NCBI RefSeq assembly: GCF_013705725.1
Contig: NZ_CP055481.1
Location: 2,294,001 to 2,358,000, forward strand
DNA from: Klebsiella sp. RHBSTW-00484
Lineage (GTDB): Bacteria > Pseudomonadota > Gammaproteobacteria > Enterobacterales > Enterobacteriaceae
Length of the DNA stretch: 64,000 nucleotides
Direction of reading: 5' to 3'
The notes under the pieces are model-generated. The model did no database searches, was not told the origin of the DNA, and worked only from the letters and a program-made list of their open reading frames with translations. The position numbers were made by a program, and so were the translations under genes. Below are positions 15,518 through 24,589 of this stretch, piece by piece (position 1 is the first letter of the stretch; each line of letters begins with the position of its first letter).

Positions 15518-16405
15518 ATGGATCTACGTCACCTGCGCTACTTTCTGGCCGTTGCCGAAGAAGGCCATTTCGGCCGCGCCGCCCAACGCCTGCATATCGT
15601 CCAGCCTGCGCTGAGTATGCAAATCAAAGCGCTGGAAGAGGAACTGGGCGGTCCGCTGTTTGTGCGCACCAGCCGCAAAGTTGAGTTGACCGAAGCCGGG
15701 CTGCTATTGCAGACCGAAGCACGGCGGACGCTCGAACAGGCCGAACATACCCGGCTAACCGTACAGCGGTCGATACGCGGCGAAACGGGCCATGTGCGCG
15801 TTGGCTTTGCTGGTAATGCTGTCTTTAGCGGCAGATTAACCAACGATCTGCGCGCTTTTCGCAGAACCTATCCTGATGCTGATTTGGTAGTGAGTGAAGT
15901 CGCACCGCTGCTGCAAGCCGATGCGATTATGGCGGGCCAACTCGACGTGGGCTATACCCCCAATCACGGCAAAATCCATGACCCCGCGCTAATGGCTGAA
16001 CAGGTCGGTATCTGGCACCGTCAGGTCGCGATGGCCGATGACCATCCGCTGGCCAGCCAGGCGTCTCTGACGATAGAGATGTTGGTCGAGGAACCGCTCA
16101 TTTTCTATGACACCCATGGTGCTGATGAGCCGCTTTATACGGCGCTCACCGCGATTATGGGCCATGCTCCGCGTATCGCCCATTGCACCGCCAGCACCCT
16201 TAGCGTGCTGGCGCTCGCCGCCGCCGGGCAGGGGCTGGCGCTGGTGCCCGATCCGCTGAAACATGTGAGTATTCCGGGGTTGGTATACCGGCCACTGGAT
16301 GCGCCGGAACTGTCAGCGAATCTGATGCTTATCAGCAGGCGGCAGGAGAATAATGGCGCCGTGCAGGCATTTCTGCAGATAGCGCGTGAAAACGCGGGTA
16401 GGTGA
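15518..16405 (+). CDS. LysR-type regulator (CatM/BenM-like subgroup)
   Basis: A 295-aa LysR protein with the HTH MDLRHLRYFLAVAEEGHFGR, AAQRLHIVQPALSMQIKALE, FVRTSRKVELTEAG, and the periplasmic-binding-like effector domain. The sequence type (LRYFLAVAEEGHFGRAAQRL, RTSRKVELTEAG) is that of aromatic-acid regulators. Divergent from the SnoaL-like/TRAP binding-protein genes, which it most likely controls. The effector is not predictable. Confidence 0.88.
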   Translation: MDLRHLRYFLAVAEEGHFGRAAQRLHIVQPALSMQIKALEEELGGPLFVRTSRKVELTEAGLLLQTEARRTLEQAEHTRLTVQRSIRGETGHVRVGFAGNAVFSGRLTNDLRAFRRTYPDADLVVSEVAPLLQADAIMAGQLDVGYTPNHGKIHDPALMAEQVGIWHRQVAMADDHPLASQASLTIEMLVEEPLIFYDTHGADEPLYTALTAIMGHAPRIAHCTASTLSVLALAAAGQGLALVPDPLKHVSIPGLVYRPLDAPELSANLMLISRRQENNGAVQAFLQIARENAGR

Positions 16406-16510
16406 AAACATCGCGTTGTTGATAGGGCAAAATGAACTTGGTCTATCTTTACGGTATAAAGGAAATTACCCAGGGTTTTGCCGCAAAAATCGGTACATTC
16501 CTGAAAAGCA

Positions 16511-16536
16511 AAAAGCCTGCTCGAAAGCAGGCTTTT
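16511..16536 (-). terminator. Terminator of tRNA-Asn (16544-16619)
   Basis: AAAAGCCTGCT, CGAA loop, AGCAGGCTTTT. Perfect 11-bp stem with T-run on the minus strand, directly downstream of the tRNA gene. Confidence 0.88.
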
Positions 16537-16543
16537 CTATGTA

Positions 16544-16619
16544 TGGCTCCTCTGACTGGACTCGAACCAGTGACATACGGATTAACAGTCCGCCGTTCTA
16601 CCGACTGAACTACAGAGGA
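16544..16619 (-). tRNA. asn: tRNA-Asn (GTT)
   Basis: 76-nt copy identical to the other asn genes here, with GTT anticodon and encoded CCA. It faces away from yeeO, as in the E. coli asnW-yeeO-asnU arrangement. Confidence 0.98.
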
Positions 16620-16813
16620 ATCGTTGTGGAGTCGTATCTTAGCGGCGAAAAAACTTTTGTCAAACATCAATTCGCCATCCGCCTTTCAACTGGCGTATCC
16701 ATCAACAATTTGTCGTAATTACCGACAATTCATCGGGAAAAATGCTTTGCAGGATTAGCTTTTCTCTATCATCATTTGAAATGTAGTTTCAACTTTTCTC
16801 ACTAAGGTCTCCC

Positions 16814-18250
16814 TTGAACGTCACCTCCGCATTACGCCAGGCTGTTGAACGTACGTCCTGGTTCAAAAAACGCAAGAGCTATCGCGTCCTTTACTGGCGT
16901 GAAATCAGCCCTCTTGCGGTACCGATTCTGCTGGAAAACGCCTGCGTTTTGCTGATGGGCGTACTGAGTACCTTTTTGGTCAGTTGGCTGGGTAAAGAAG
17001 CGATGGCGGGCGTGGGCCTGGCTGATAGCTTCAATATGGTGATCCTCTCATTCTTTGCGGCGATCGACCTGGGGACGACGGTGGTGGTGGCGTTTAGTCT
17101 GGGCAAGCGTGACCGGAAACGAGCAAGAGCAGCCGCGCGACAGTCACTGGCCATCATGACGCTGTTTTCCATCATTCTGGCGGTGGTGATACACGCCTTT
17201 GGTGAGCAGATTATTAATGTTGTCGCCGGGGATGCCACAGAACAGGTAAAAGGTCTGGCTCTGACCTATCTTGAGTTGACGGTGTTGAGCTACCCGGCGG
17301 CGGCAATTGCCCTTATCGGCAGCGGCGCGCTGCGCGGAGCAGGGACAACCAAAATTCCGCTGATAATTAACGGCGGGATGAACATTCTCAATATCATCAT
17401 CAGCAGTATCCTGATTTACGGCATTTTTTCCTGGCCAGGTCTGGGATTTGTCGGCGCAGGCCTTGGGCTAACCATTGCCCGCTATATTGGTGCCGTGGCA
17501 ACCATTTGGGTATTAATGATCGGTTTTAACCCGGCTCTGCGGATTTCGCTGAAGAGTTATTTTAAGCCGTTTAACTTCGCCATTATTTGGGAAGTGATGG
17601 GGATTGGCATTCCCGCCAGTATTGAGTCCGTTTTGTTCAATGGCGGCAAATTGCTGACGCAGATGTTCGTTGCTGGTATGGGAACAAATGTGATTGCCGG
17701 TAACTTTATCGCTTTCTCGGTGGCGGCATTGATCAACCTGCCGGGGAACGCCCTCGGTTCGGCATCAACGATTATTACCGGTAAACGTCTTGGAAAAGGG
17801 CAAATAGGGCAAGCAGAGCGTCAGGCGTGGCACGTCTTTTGGTTGTCAACGATTATCCTGACGCTGATTGCCTGGGGGACCGCGCCATTTGCCAGCCTGA
17901 TCGCCTCGTTCTATACCAGCGAAGATGATGTCAAAGTCGTAGTCAAAGAACTATTGTGGCTGAACGCCTTCTTTATGCCGATTTGGGCGATGGCCTGGAC
18001 GCTGCCGTGCGCTTTTAAAGGTGCGCGTGACGTGCGCTATACCATGTGGGTATCGATGCTGGGCATGTGGGGCTGTCGCGTGGTGGCGGGCTACACGCTG
18101 GGGATTGTGCTCGGGATGGGCGTGGTAGGGGTTTGGTTGGGAATGGTGCTCGATTGGGCAGTTCGTGGAGTACTGTTTTATTGCCGAATGGTCAGCGGGC
18201 GTTGGTTGTGGAAGTATCCGCGACGCAAAGCGCAAACTGAAGAAACGTAA
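16814..18250 (+). CDS. yeeO: YeeO-type MATE family efflux protein
   Basis: A 478-aa inner-membrane protein with about 12 hydrophobic helices in two MatE repeats (ISPLAVPILLENACVLLMGV at the start of the first, WEVMGIGIPASIESVLFNGG at the start of the second). MATE proteins exchange Na+ or H+ for cationic compounds; E. coli YeeO is reported to export flavins and a dipeptide. The start is a TTG at 16814 behind AAGG; E. coli YeeO has a longer N-terminus, so the start is open to revision. Flanked on both sides by tRNA-Asn genes in opposite orientation. Confidence 0.93.
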   Translation: MNVTSALRQAVERTSWFKKRKSYRVLYWREISPLAVPILLENACVLLMGVLSTFLVSWLGKEAMAGVGLADSFNMVILSFFAAIDLGTTVVVAFSLGKRDRKRARAAARQSLAIMTLFSIILAVVIHAFGEQIINVVAGDATEQVKGLALTYLELTVLSYPAAAIALIGSGALRGAGTTKIPLIINGGMNILNIIISSILIYGIFSWPGLGFVGAGLGLTIARYIGAVATIWVLMIGFNPALRISLKSYFKPFNFAIIWEVMGIGIPASIESVLFNGGKLLTQMFVAGMGTNVIAGNFIAFSVAALINLPGNALGSASTIITGKRLGKGQIGQAERQAWHVFWLSTIILTLIAWGTAPFASLIASFYTSEDDVKVVVKELLWLNAFFMPIWAMAWTLPCAFKGARDVRYTMWVSMLGMWGCRVVAGYTLGIVLGMGVVGVWLGMVLDWAVRGVLFYCRMVSGRWLWKYPRRKAQTEET

Positions 18251-18377
18251 ACTCAATGTAGGTAAAACGGTACTTTTTGCCCAAAGTGGGGAATAATTCG
18301 GCAAACGATTTGAAATGTGGAAAACAGCCTTTGACAAGGTTGGGCGCGATCGTTAATATTCGCCCCGTTCACACGAT

Positions 18378-18453
18378 TCCTCTGTAGTTCAGTCGGTAGA
18401 ACGGCGGACTGTTAATCCGTATGTCACTGGTTCGAGTCCAGTCAGAGGAGCCA
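18378..18453 (+). tRNA. asn: tRNA-Asn (GTT)
   Basis: 76-nt copy identical to the other three, the only one here on the plus strand. Confidence 0.98.
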
Positions 18454-18462
18454 TATTTAGAG

Positions 18463-18492
18463 AAGCCCGCTTAAGGAAACTTAAGCGGGCTT
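18463..18492 (+). terminator. Terminator of tRNA-Asn (18378-18453)
   Basis: AAGCCCGCTTAAG, GAAA loop, CTTAAGCGGGCTT followed by TTTGCTTTT. Perfect 13-bp stem. Confidence 0.92.
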
Positions 18493-18614
18493 TTTGCTTT
18501 TAGCCGTTCCAGGCTATTTATTCACTCTCCATCACCCGTGCCGCTAAAAGTTGTTGGGGGTGTTTGCCGTAGAGGGCTAATCTATTGGCACACTCAATTT
18601 TGTATGGCCTGACT

Positions 18615-19187
18615 ATGCCAACCGTTGAAACCTTTTTGACCTTTCTTTTTGCTTTGTTTTTATTAGAAATTTCTCCTGGGCCAGACATGATGCTGACTAT
18701 TGCCTGAGGGATCGGCCAGGGACGACGTATTGCCTTTCTGACGGTGCCCGGCAATGTTTTTGTTGCCGGTTTTGTACAAGTTTCATTTCTCGTTCTGGGA
18801 TTAGTTTCGCTCGTTCATGCGTGGCCGATAGCGCTCGATCTTCTGCGGTGGGCGGGAGCCGCCTACCTGATTTGGCTTGGCGTCAAAATGCTGGCGAGTT
18901 CGGGGGCGGATACGAAGATAAAAAAGACGGTACGGATCACCGGGCGTGAGGCGGTTAAACAGGGTGCAATCAATAGCCTGACAAACCCAAAATCATTGCT
19001 CTTTATGTTCGCGTTTCTTCCACATATTGTTAATCCTGCCGTTGGTCCGATTTGGTTACAGCTCCTTATTCTGGGAACGATTCAGAAGCTAACCGGGATT
19101 GTGTCTCTTGGCTCTGTCGTGTTTGCTTCAGGCACTTGCTCATACTGGAACTTATCATGGCCCGTCCTCGTAAAGATCAGCAAATAG
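18615..19187 (+). pseudogene. LysE/RhtB-type amino-acid exporter, decayed
   Basis: The ATG at 18615 opens a typical RhtB start (MPTVETFLTFLFALFLLEIS, PGPDMMLTIA). A TGA at 18705-18707 then stands where the family has Arg (CGA to TGA), and the same frame continues as GIGQGRRIAFLTVPGNVFVA through LTNPKSLLFMFAFLPHIVNP to LGSVVFASG. The normal C-terminal helices are missing: the sequence runs into unrelated residues and stops inside the tetR gene. So both a nonsense mutation and a 3' deletion are present, and the exporter is dead. Confidence 0.85.
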
Positions 19188-19789
19188 ATATTCCAACTCG
19201 AGCCATTGCCCAGACCATTAGCTTACTGAATGCGCGGGATATGAGAGACATTACTCTGGCAGATGTTGCCGCTGCGACCGGGTGCAGGGCACCTGCGCTG
19301 TATTCTTACTTCGCCAATAAGGACGCACTTTTACAGGCAGTTCATGATGAAGGTTTCCGTATTTTGTTGCGGGAGAAACTTTCCGTTGTGGTGAGAAATA
19401 TGAGCAATCCCTTTGTCCGGCTGCGTGAAGATGGACTTGCCTATCTGCAGTTTGCTCTTGAGTATCCCGGACTTTACCGGTTGATGTTCTCACCACCTTA
19501 CACTGAAAGGGGAACTGAGAATCCTTTTGCTTCTAATCTGGGCGCAGCATGCCTTGCAGAGCTGCGTTCATCCATTGAGCTATGTCAGGCAGAGGGATAT
19601 CTGCCGGGAGCGGATGCTGTCCAGACAGCCTTTTCCCTGTGGTCGGCTGTTCACGGTGCGGCATCGCTGATTCTCCTGGGACGAAAACCTGCGCTGAATG
19701 ATTTGGCCGCGGCTAAGGGAGTGATCGATACCATGATGTCTTTTATTCAGCTTTCCCGCGTCACGGCACCAAATTCAAATCTTCGTTGA
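19157..19789 (+). CDS. TetR/AcrR-family regulator
   Basis: A 210-aa repressor. HTH at residues ~10-55 (PTRAIAQTISLLNARDMRDI, TLADVAAATGCRAPALYSYF, ANKDALLQAVHDEG) and a ligand-binding C-terminal domain with the WSAVHGAASLILLGRKP segment of the TetR_C_WHG-like group. Start MARPRKDQ at 19157 overlaps the ruined exporter frame by 31 bp, suggesting that a deletion brought the two together. It probably controls the adjacent DUF6544-like gene, itself broken, so the regulator may have lost its target. Confidence 0.88.
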   Translation: MARPRKDQQIDIPTRAIAQTISLLNARDMRDITLADVAAATGCRAPALYSYFANKDALLQAVHDEGFRILLREKLSVVVRNMSNPFVRLREDGLAYLQFALEYPGLYRLMFSPPYTERGTENPFASNLGAACLAELRSSIELCQAEGYLPGADAVQTAFSLWSAVHGAASLILLGRKPALNDLAAAKGVIDTMMSFIQLSRVTAPNSNLR

Positions 19790-19811
19790 ACGATTAAAGA
19801 GGGAGTTTTAT

Positions 19812-20638
19812 ATGCGACGTTTTGCTCGGGTTTTCATCACTATGGTTATTGTTCTGTTAGGTCTGATCGGTATTTCTTCATCTTTAACTGAGCGAGAAAT
19901 AACGGATTATTCAGACGCTGTCCTCCGGGGGGCCAGTCATCATCAATCGAATTCTGTCGATTATGATGCGATGCAGACCTTGTACAGAAATTCTTTGCCT
20001 TTGCACTGCCTGATCAACAGGTTCGTTACAATGTGGTCAATCTGAAAGCAGAAGCTGAATTCCGCCGTCCCCTGACAGAGGGGTTTGCTCCGACGAAAGC
20101 CTCACAGACCGTTGCTACCGGAACACCCGCATTGCTATTTGCCGCGACGACACCGATCGTTCCAGGAGTATGGGCGCGAGCTTATGATTTCTTTGCCGAG
20201 GGACGTATGCAGATGCGGGCTAAGATCCTGTCAACATTTACCGTATTCGATGAACAAGCTACGGAGGCACTGAACCGAACTTCACTTCGTCGCTGGCTTT
20301 TAGAAAGCCCTCTCTATCCCGTATCGCTGTTGCCCGAAGGCCCTGTACGCTGGGAAGCCATTGATGAAACCCATGCTCGCGCCATCGTCAGTGGGTTTGG
20401 CCTGGAGGCGTCGCTGGTGGCAACTTTTCTGCCTGACGGACGTCTCGCCAGCTTCGATGCGGAACAGGGTGGCGATCTGACCACTTCTTATCACGGCGCA
20501 GGAGAGCATGCCTCCCGGGATGACTATCGCAAGGTGGCAGGAATGATGATCCCTCACGCATTCGAAATTGCTCGTGTTGCAGATGGTAAAACGTATCCTT
20601 TCTGGAAGGGATGGATCATCTCTGCGGTGTATGAATAA
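19812..20638 (+). pseudogene. DUF6544-like membrane-anchored protein, frameshifted
   Basis: Frame 1 (from ATG 19812) gives an N-terminal membrane segment (ARVFITMVIVLLGLIGISS). The homologous continuation (VQKFFAFALPDQQVRYNVVN, LKAEAEFRRPLTEGF, to FWKGWIISAVYE at 20638) is in another frame. The switch falls near 19960-19985, where frame 1 reads DAMQTLYRNS and frame 2 reads ADLVQKFFAF. A single-base indel explains it. The downstream frame retains YDFFAEGRMQMRAKIL and WEAIDETHARAIVSG, features I associate with DUF6544. Function unknown. Sequencing error cannot be excluded. Confidence 0.7.
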
Positions 20639-21131
20639 GCTTTAAACCATTGAGAGTTACAACGTGGGCATTTGATATAAGAACAGAGTATGAGCCCACA
20701 ACGTAATTTTTGCCTGGATATGACTATTCGGATATTCGTTTCGTATATGCGCCCACAGCGAATTAATTGAGACAGCGTGCAGCCGCTGAAAACATGGAAA
20801 CAGGCCGTCGAGCGTGGCGGTATGCATTTAGACATTGTTTTCGGTAACAAAGGCGGACTGCTCCGTAAAACGGTAATTCTGGATACTGATGCTGTCAAAA
20901 AACGCAGGGGAATGCGTTAGCTGTTGCAGTAAAATGTAATGACAGACCTTCTGTTGCCAGGAAACCTGTCATATAGGAATTCTTTGCAAAAACCGATCAC
21001 CACGCACAACTATATAAATTAACTTCTTTTCAATTTACGGTTTCCATTCATGTATGGACTCGTATAATCAGATGCTGATGGAACAGCGAGAAGAGCAGTG
21101 AGTAGACACTTCTTTGTTAATGGAAATAACT
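20639..21131. other. Intergenic region with a possible gene remnant
   Basis: 493 bp without a confident gene. A 47-codon frame (GTG 20777 to TAG 20920; …QPLKTWKQAVERGGMHLDIV…) has protein-like composition but no ribosome site and no family I recognise. It may be the tail of a deleted gene. The promoter of the lipoprotein gene at 21132 should lie at the right end. Confidence 0.35.
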
Positions 21132-22331
21132 ATGAAATATAAGCATCTTATTACTATTTTGATATCAACAGTGATGTTAACTTCTTGTGCGGAAACCCCT
21201 CAAGGGAAAGTTAGCTATAACCTGAAAATCGCGTCAAATCAGGCAGGGATGAATCCGTATTATTATTGTTATAGCGTTGAAAACCTACAAGATGCGCTGG
21301 CAATAGCGCAGACTGGTCCCAGAGCCGGCCTGGTAACAACAGTATTACAGGCATATATTGATAATTATAATAAGATTATCAATAATATTAAACATATCAA
21401 TGCACAATCCAGTATTGATGATATACGGAGAAAAGGCGACAGCTACGCCTGCTGGATGCCGGAAATGCGGCGCGTAATACCCTTAATGACGGCAGAAATG
21501 CAAGCGCAGATTAACCCTGAATCTTACCCATCCGCAGCAAATGAACAAAGCGCAAAAAATCAGGCTGGCGAGGCTTTTTATCAACTGGCGCAAAAAGAGA
21601 AAAACAAAACAGTAAAGCTCCATGATTTACTTGCAACTTATCGTTACAACCCGGAGCGAAAAGGTCTTAATAACGACCTGCAAACGGCTTATGAGAACGC
21701 GACAAATCATATCATTATGAAAATTGCGGGCGATAAATCTATCGGCAGTGAAGACGTACTGAGCGATGGCGTAACTCCAGGGCTTCGTAACTATTACAAT
21801 ACACAATCACTCAATGATATGAAAAAAGCTGCCAGGGATAAAGATCTACCTTACCCTCTGGACGTAGACTGTATGTGCCATTATGTTTTCGATTACCCTG
21901 ATTCTCCACAAAAAACCGGCACAAATTTTGTTATTACATTGCGCATAACGAAAGCAGATAGTTTTGTTGGAAATTATTCAAGAACAGTTCCTGAAGAAAG
22001 ACGGGGAACAGAACAGCACTGTTACGATGTGCCTGTTTTAAGTCGCGACCGCAATGATAAGATAGTAAAAACGGGTGAAACTAAAAGCCGCTGTGTCGAT
22101 AGCTCGTATACTTATACTGAGGACGCCGTACAAAGCGGAACAAACCATACAACCACCCTGGCTGGAAAAATGACGATGAGTATTAATGGCCGCACCATTC
22201 TCAAAAACGATGATCTTATTGGCTATGAATCGACAGAGGATGCTACCGTTGATAGCGTTAAAGAAGCCCAGTTTGATATTGTCCAGAGCATAGCTTATAG
22301 AATAAAAAAGAGAATTTTCACCACTAAGTGA
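21132..22331 (+). CDS. Uncharacterised lipoprotein
   Basis: A 399-aa protein. The signal peptide MKYKHLITILISTVMLTSC ends in a good lipobox (MLTSC), so it should be lipid-modified and anchored in the envelope. The body is mostly helical and polar up to ~residue 240. It then has a Cys-rich part (DCMCHYVFDYPDSP, EQHCYDVPV, KSRCVDSSYTYTED) likely to form disulfides in the periplasm. The +2 residue is Ala, so outer-membrane sorting is expected. The start at 21132 rather than 21114 puts GGAAA upstream and removes a non-signal extension. AT-rich relative to amn. I do not recognise the family. Confidence 0.8.
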   Translation: MKYKHLITILISTVMLTSCAETPQGKVSYNLKIASNQAGMNPYYYCYSVENLQDALAIAQTGPRAGLVTTVLQAYIDNYNKIINNIKHINAQSSIDDIRRKGDSYACWMPEMRRVIPLMTAEMQAQINPESYPSAANEQSAKNQAGEAFYQLAQKEKNKTVKLHDLLATYRYNPERKGLNNDLQTAYENATNHIIMKIAGDKSIGSEDVLSDGVTPGLRNYYNTQSLNDMKKAARDKDLPYPLDVDCMCHYVFDYPDSPQKTGTNFVITLRITKADSFVGNYSRTVPEERRGTEQHCYDVPVLSRDRNDKIVKTGETKSRCVDSSYTYTEDAVQSGTNHTTTLAGKMTMSINGRTILKNDDLIGYESTEDATVDSVKEAQFDIVQSIAYRIKKRIFTTK

Positions 22332-22339
22332 TCGTGCCC

Positions 22340-22363
22340 GGGCTTCCTGGTAACAGAAAGCCC
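22340..22363. terminator. Hairpin after the lipoprotein gene
   Basis: GGGCTTCCTG, GTAA loop, CAGAAAGCCC (one mismatch), 8 bp after the lipoprotein stop and facing the small minus-strand frame at 22371. It could end transcription in both directions. Confidence 0.6.
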
Positions 22364-22370
22364 GTTCAAC

Positions 22371-22538
22371 TCAACCGTGGTCGGTATTTTCACCATGGCT
22401 GTTAATATCTAACCCTTCGCACTCCTGCTCTTCCTGTACGCGCAGCCCTACCAGCTTATCGCCGATAAACGCCACCACGGCAGACCAGTCATTCGCCAGC
22501 AGATACACGTTCATGTTTGCGCCTATCCCGGCCGTCAT
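22371..22538 (-). CDS. Possible 55-aa protein downstream of amn
   Basis: A minus-strand frame, 37 bp beyond the amn stop, reading MTAGIGANMNVYLLANDWSA, VVAFIGDKLVGLRVQEEQEC and EGLDINSHGENTDHG. It ends just before a terminator-like hairpin, and the composition is protein-like; MNVYLL (22514) is an alternative start. It may be a real small gene cotranscribed with amn or the end of a decayed gene. I do not recognise it. Confidence 0.4.
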   Translation of the reverse strand: MTAGIGANMNVYLLANDWSAVVAFIGDKLVGLRVQEEQECEGLDINSHGENTDHG

Positions 22539-22575
22539 ACCCCTGCACGGTCGCGGCTGTGCAGGGAAGTGCTGA

Positions 22576-24030
22576 TTAACGGAACGGCGGTTCGTTGAAG
22601 GTTCTTAGCTTACGCGAGTGCATGTGATCGCCTTCGGCACGCAGCAGGTCAATTGCTCGAATACCAATCTGCAAATGCTCGGAAATTGCCCCTTCATAGA
22701 AGCGGTTGGCCTGACCTGGTAACTTAATCTCGCCGTGAAGCGGTTTATCGGACACGCAAAGCAGGGTGCCGTAGGGGACGCGGAAGCGGTAACCCTGCGC
22801 GGCGATAGTGGCGCTTTCCATATCGATAGCCACTGCACGACTGAGGTTAAAGCGCAGCGCGGAGGCCGAGTAGCGCAGCTCCCAGTTACGATCGTCAGTA
22901 GTGACCACCGTTCCGGTGCGCAGACGTTGCTTAACCTCTTCACCGGGCATCCCGCTGACCTGTTTAGTGGCGTCGTAGAGCGCGCGCTGGACTTCGGCGA
23001 TGCTCGGAATAGGGATATCCGGCGGCAGTACCGCATCCAGCACATGGTCGTCGCGCAGATAGGCATGGGCGAGCACGTAGTCGCCAATGGTCTGGCTTTC
23101 GCGCAGGCCGCCGCAGTGGCCAATCATCAGCCAGACGTCCGGGCGCAGCACCGCTAAATGATCGCAGATATTTTTAGCATTCGCCGGGCCTACACCAATA
23201 TTAATCAGCGTAATCCCCTGACCATCTTTGGTGATCAGGTGCCAGGCCGGCATCTGGTGTTTTTTCCACGCCAGATCGGAAATCGCCTCTTCCGGGGTTT
23301 CCGTATCCGCTGTTATCCAGATCCCGCCCGCGCAGGAGAGGGCGATGTATGGGCTATCGGGGTCAAGGATCTGACTACAACCCCAGCGCACGAACTCATC
23401 GACATAGCGGGTGTAGTTGGTAAACAGCATATACGGCTGGAAATGGTCAACCGGCGTACCGGTGTAGTGGCGCAGTCGCGCCAGCGAGAAATCAACGCGG
23501 CGAGCGTCGAAGTGTGAAAGCGGGTAGTACTCGGTCGAATGGAACAGACCATCGGCGGTTTCATCGCCAATCTGCGACAGCTCGGTAGTCGGGAAAAAGC
23601 GGGTCAGACCGGCGCTCATCGAGCGGTCGAGCGTTAACTCAGATCCATCGATGACGTACGGATAGGGAATTTCATGCTGCGATAGCTCGACGGAGATACA
23701 GGCATCGTAGTCCTGATACAGCATGGTGAGCTGTTCCAGCAGATAGGTGCGAAACAGTTTAGGGTTGGTAATGGTGGTGGTATAGCAACCACTATGGGTG
23801 AAGCGGCCCCAGGCGCGAGTTTTTAAGGCTTTATGCTCGGCACCGTCCCATGAAACCGACAGCTGCGGGTAAACGAATAACCCTGCGGCGCGGGCGTTAT
23901 TATCGGGCAGAGTATTATGGTTGATATATTCGCCGATGGCTTTACGCAGCGCAGTGACCGATTTTTCATACAGCGCTTCGAGTTGCGTAAGCGCCTGTTC
24001 TGGGGTCAGCCTGGCGGCTTGCTGGTTCAT
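22576..24030 (-). CDS. amn: AMP nucleosidase
   Basis: A 484-aa enzyme, the E. coli length, splitting AMP into adenine and ribose 5-phosphate and so controlling cytoplasmic AMP. An N-terminal AMP-binding domain (~1-180, LTPEQALTQLEALYEKSVTA) is followed by a C-terminal nucleoside-phosphorylase-like domain (~230-484) with LINIGVGPANAKNICDHLAV, IGHCGGLR and AIDMESATIAAQGYRFRVPY, where the base and ribose are bound. The ATG has GGAGT upstream. Core gene located next to the asn/yeeO block as in E. coli. Confidence 0.97.
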   Translation of the reverse strand: MNQQAARLTPEQALTQLEALYEKSVTALRKAIGEYINHNTLPDNNARAAGLFVYPQLSVSWDGAEHKALKTRAWGRFTHSGCYTTTITNPKLFRTYLLEQLTMLYQDYDACISVELSQHEIPYPYVIDGSELTLDRSMSAGLTRFFPTTELSQIGDETADGLFHSTEYYPLSHFDARRVDFSLARLRHYTGTPVDHFQPYMLFTNYTRYVDEFVRWGCSQILDPDSPYIALSCAGGIWITADTETPEEAISDLAWKKHQMPAWHLITKDGQGITLINIGVGPANAKNICDHLAVLRPDVWLMIGHCGGLRESQTIGDYVLAHAYLRDDHVLDAVLPPDIPIPSIAEVQRALYDATKQVSGMPGEEVKQRLRTGTVVTTDDRNWELRYSASALRFNLSRAVAIDMESATIAAQGYRFRVPYGTLLCVSDKPLHGEIKLPGQANRFYEGAISEHLQIGIRAIDLLRAEGDHMHSRKLRTFNEPPFR

Positions 24031-24162
24031 GACTTACTCCTTGTTTCTGCTCTGCTGACATTTTGCTTAGTATGTCACAGACTGGAATATGCGTCGGAGA
24101 ATTTCACCTGTTTAGTTAAGAAACTACTGAGATTAGAACCAGTTGATGATGGTATGCGCTAA

Positions 24163-24420
24163 TTAATTCGCGACAATATTGTCGATGTTAGCCCAACGTT
24201 CAGCGCTAAAGTGCGTGGCATTGAGCACTTTTACCGTTAAAGCCTTATCACCATTAATGCAATACAACGCGTTCGCCAGCGGTGTTAGCTTGTCACCTTC
24301 CTGCAAACGGCGGCAGCAGAGGGAAATTTCGGCAATAATCATTAACTGGCTGCTTTGTAAGACCACAGTGGTGTGCGCTGACGCCGACTCCTTGCGTACT
24401 TTCTTAACCCACCATTCCAT
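24163..24420 (-). CDS. Small protein of unknown function
   Basis: An 85-aa frame with AGGGA six bases before the ATG. The protein is basic at the N-terminus (MEWWVKKVRKESASAHTTVV) with a Cys pair (ISLCCRRLQEGD) and a C-terminal HFSAERWANIDNIVAN. No signal peptide or membrane segment. It lies between amn and the divergent alpha/beta hydrolase gene and has its own promoter space. Not recognised. Confidence 0.6.
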   Translation of the reverse strand: MEWWVKKVRKESASAHTTVVLQSSQLMIIAEISLCCRRLQEGDKLTPLANALYCINGDKALTVKVLNATHFSAERWANIDNIVAN

Positions 24421-24589
24421 TTTTTATCCCTGAGCTGTTACATTTGGGCGATAATTAATGTTTGCTCCTCTTCTGGCAATAAGAATAGCCGCTTGGTTTA
24501 GTCTATGTTTAAAAAGAGAATCGCAGGATCTGATTCGGTCTGCGTAATAACCCCTCCCTGGCGTGCAAAGAGACAATTCGGACAGAAAT

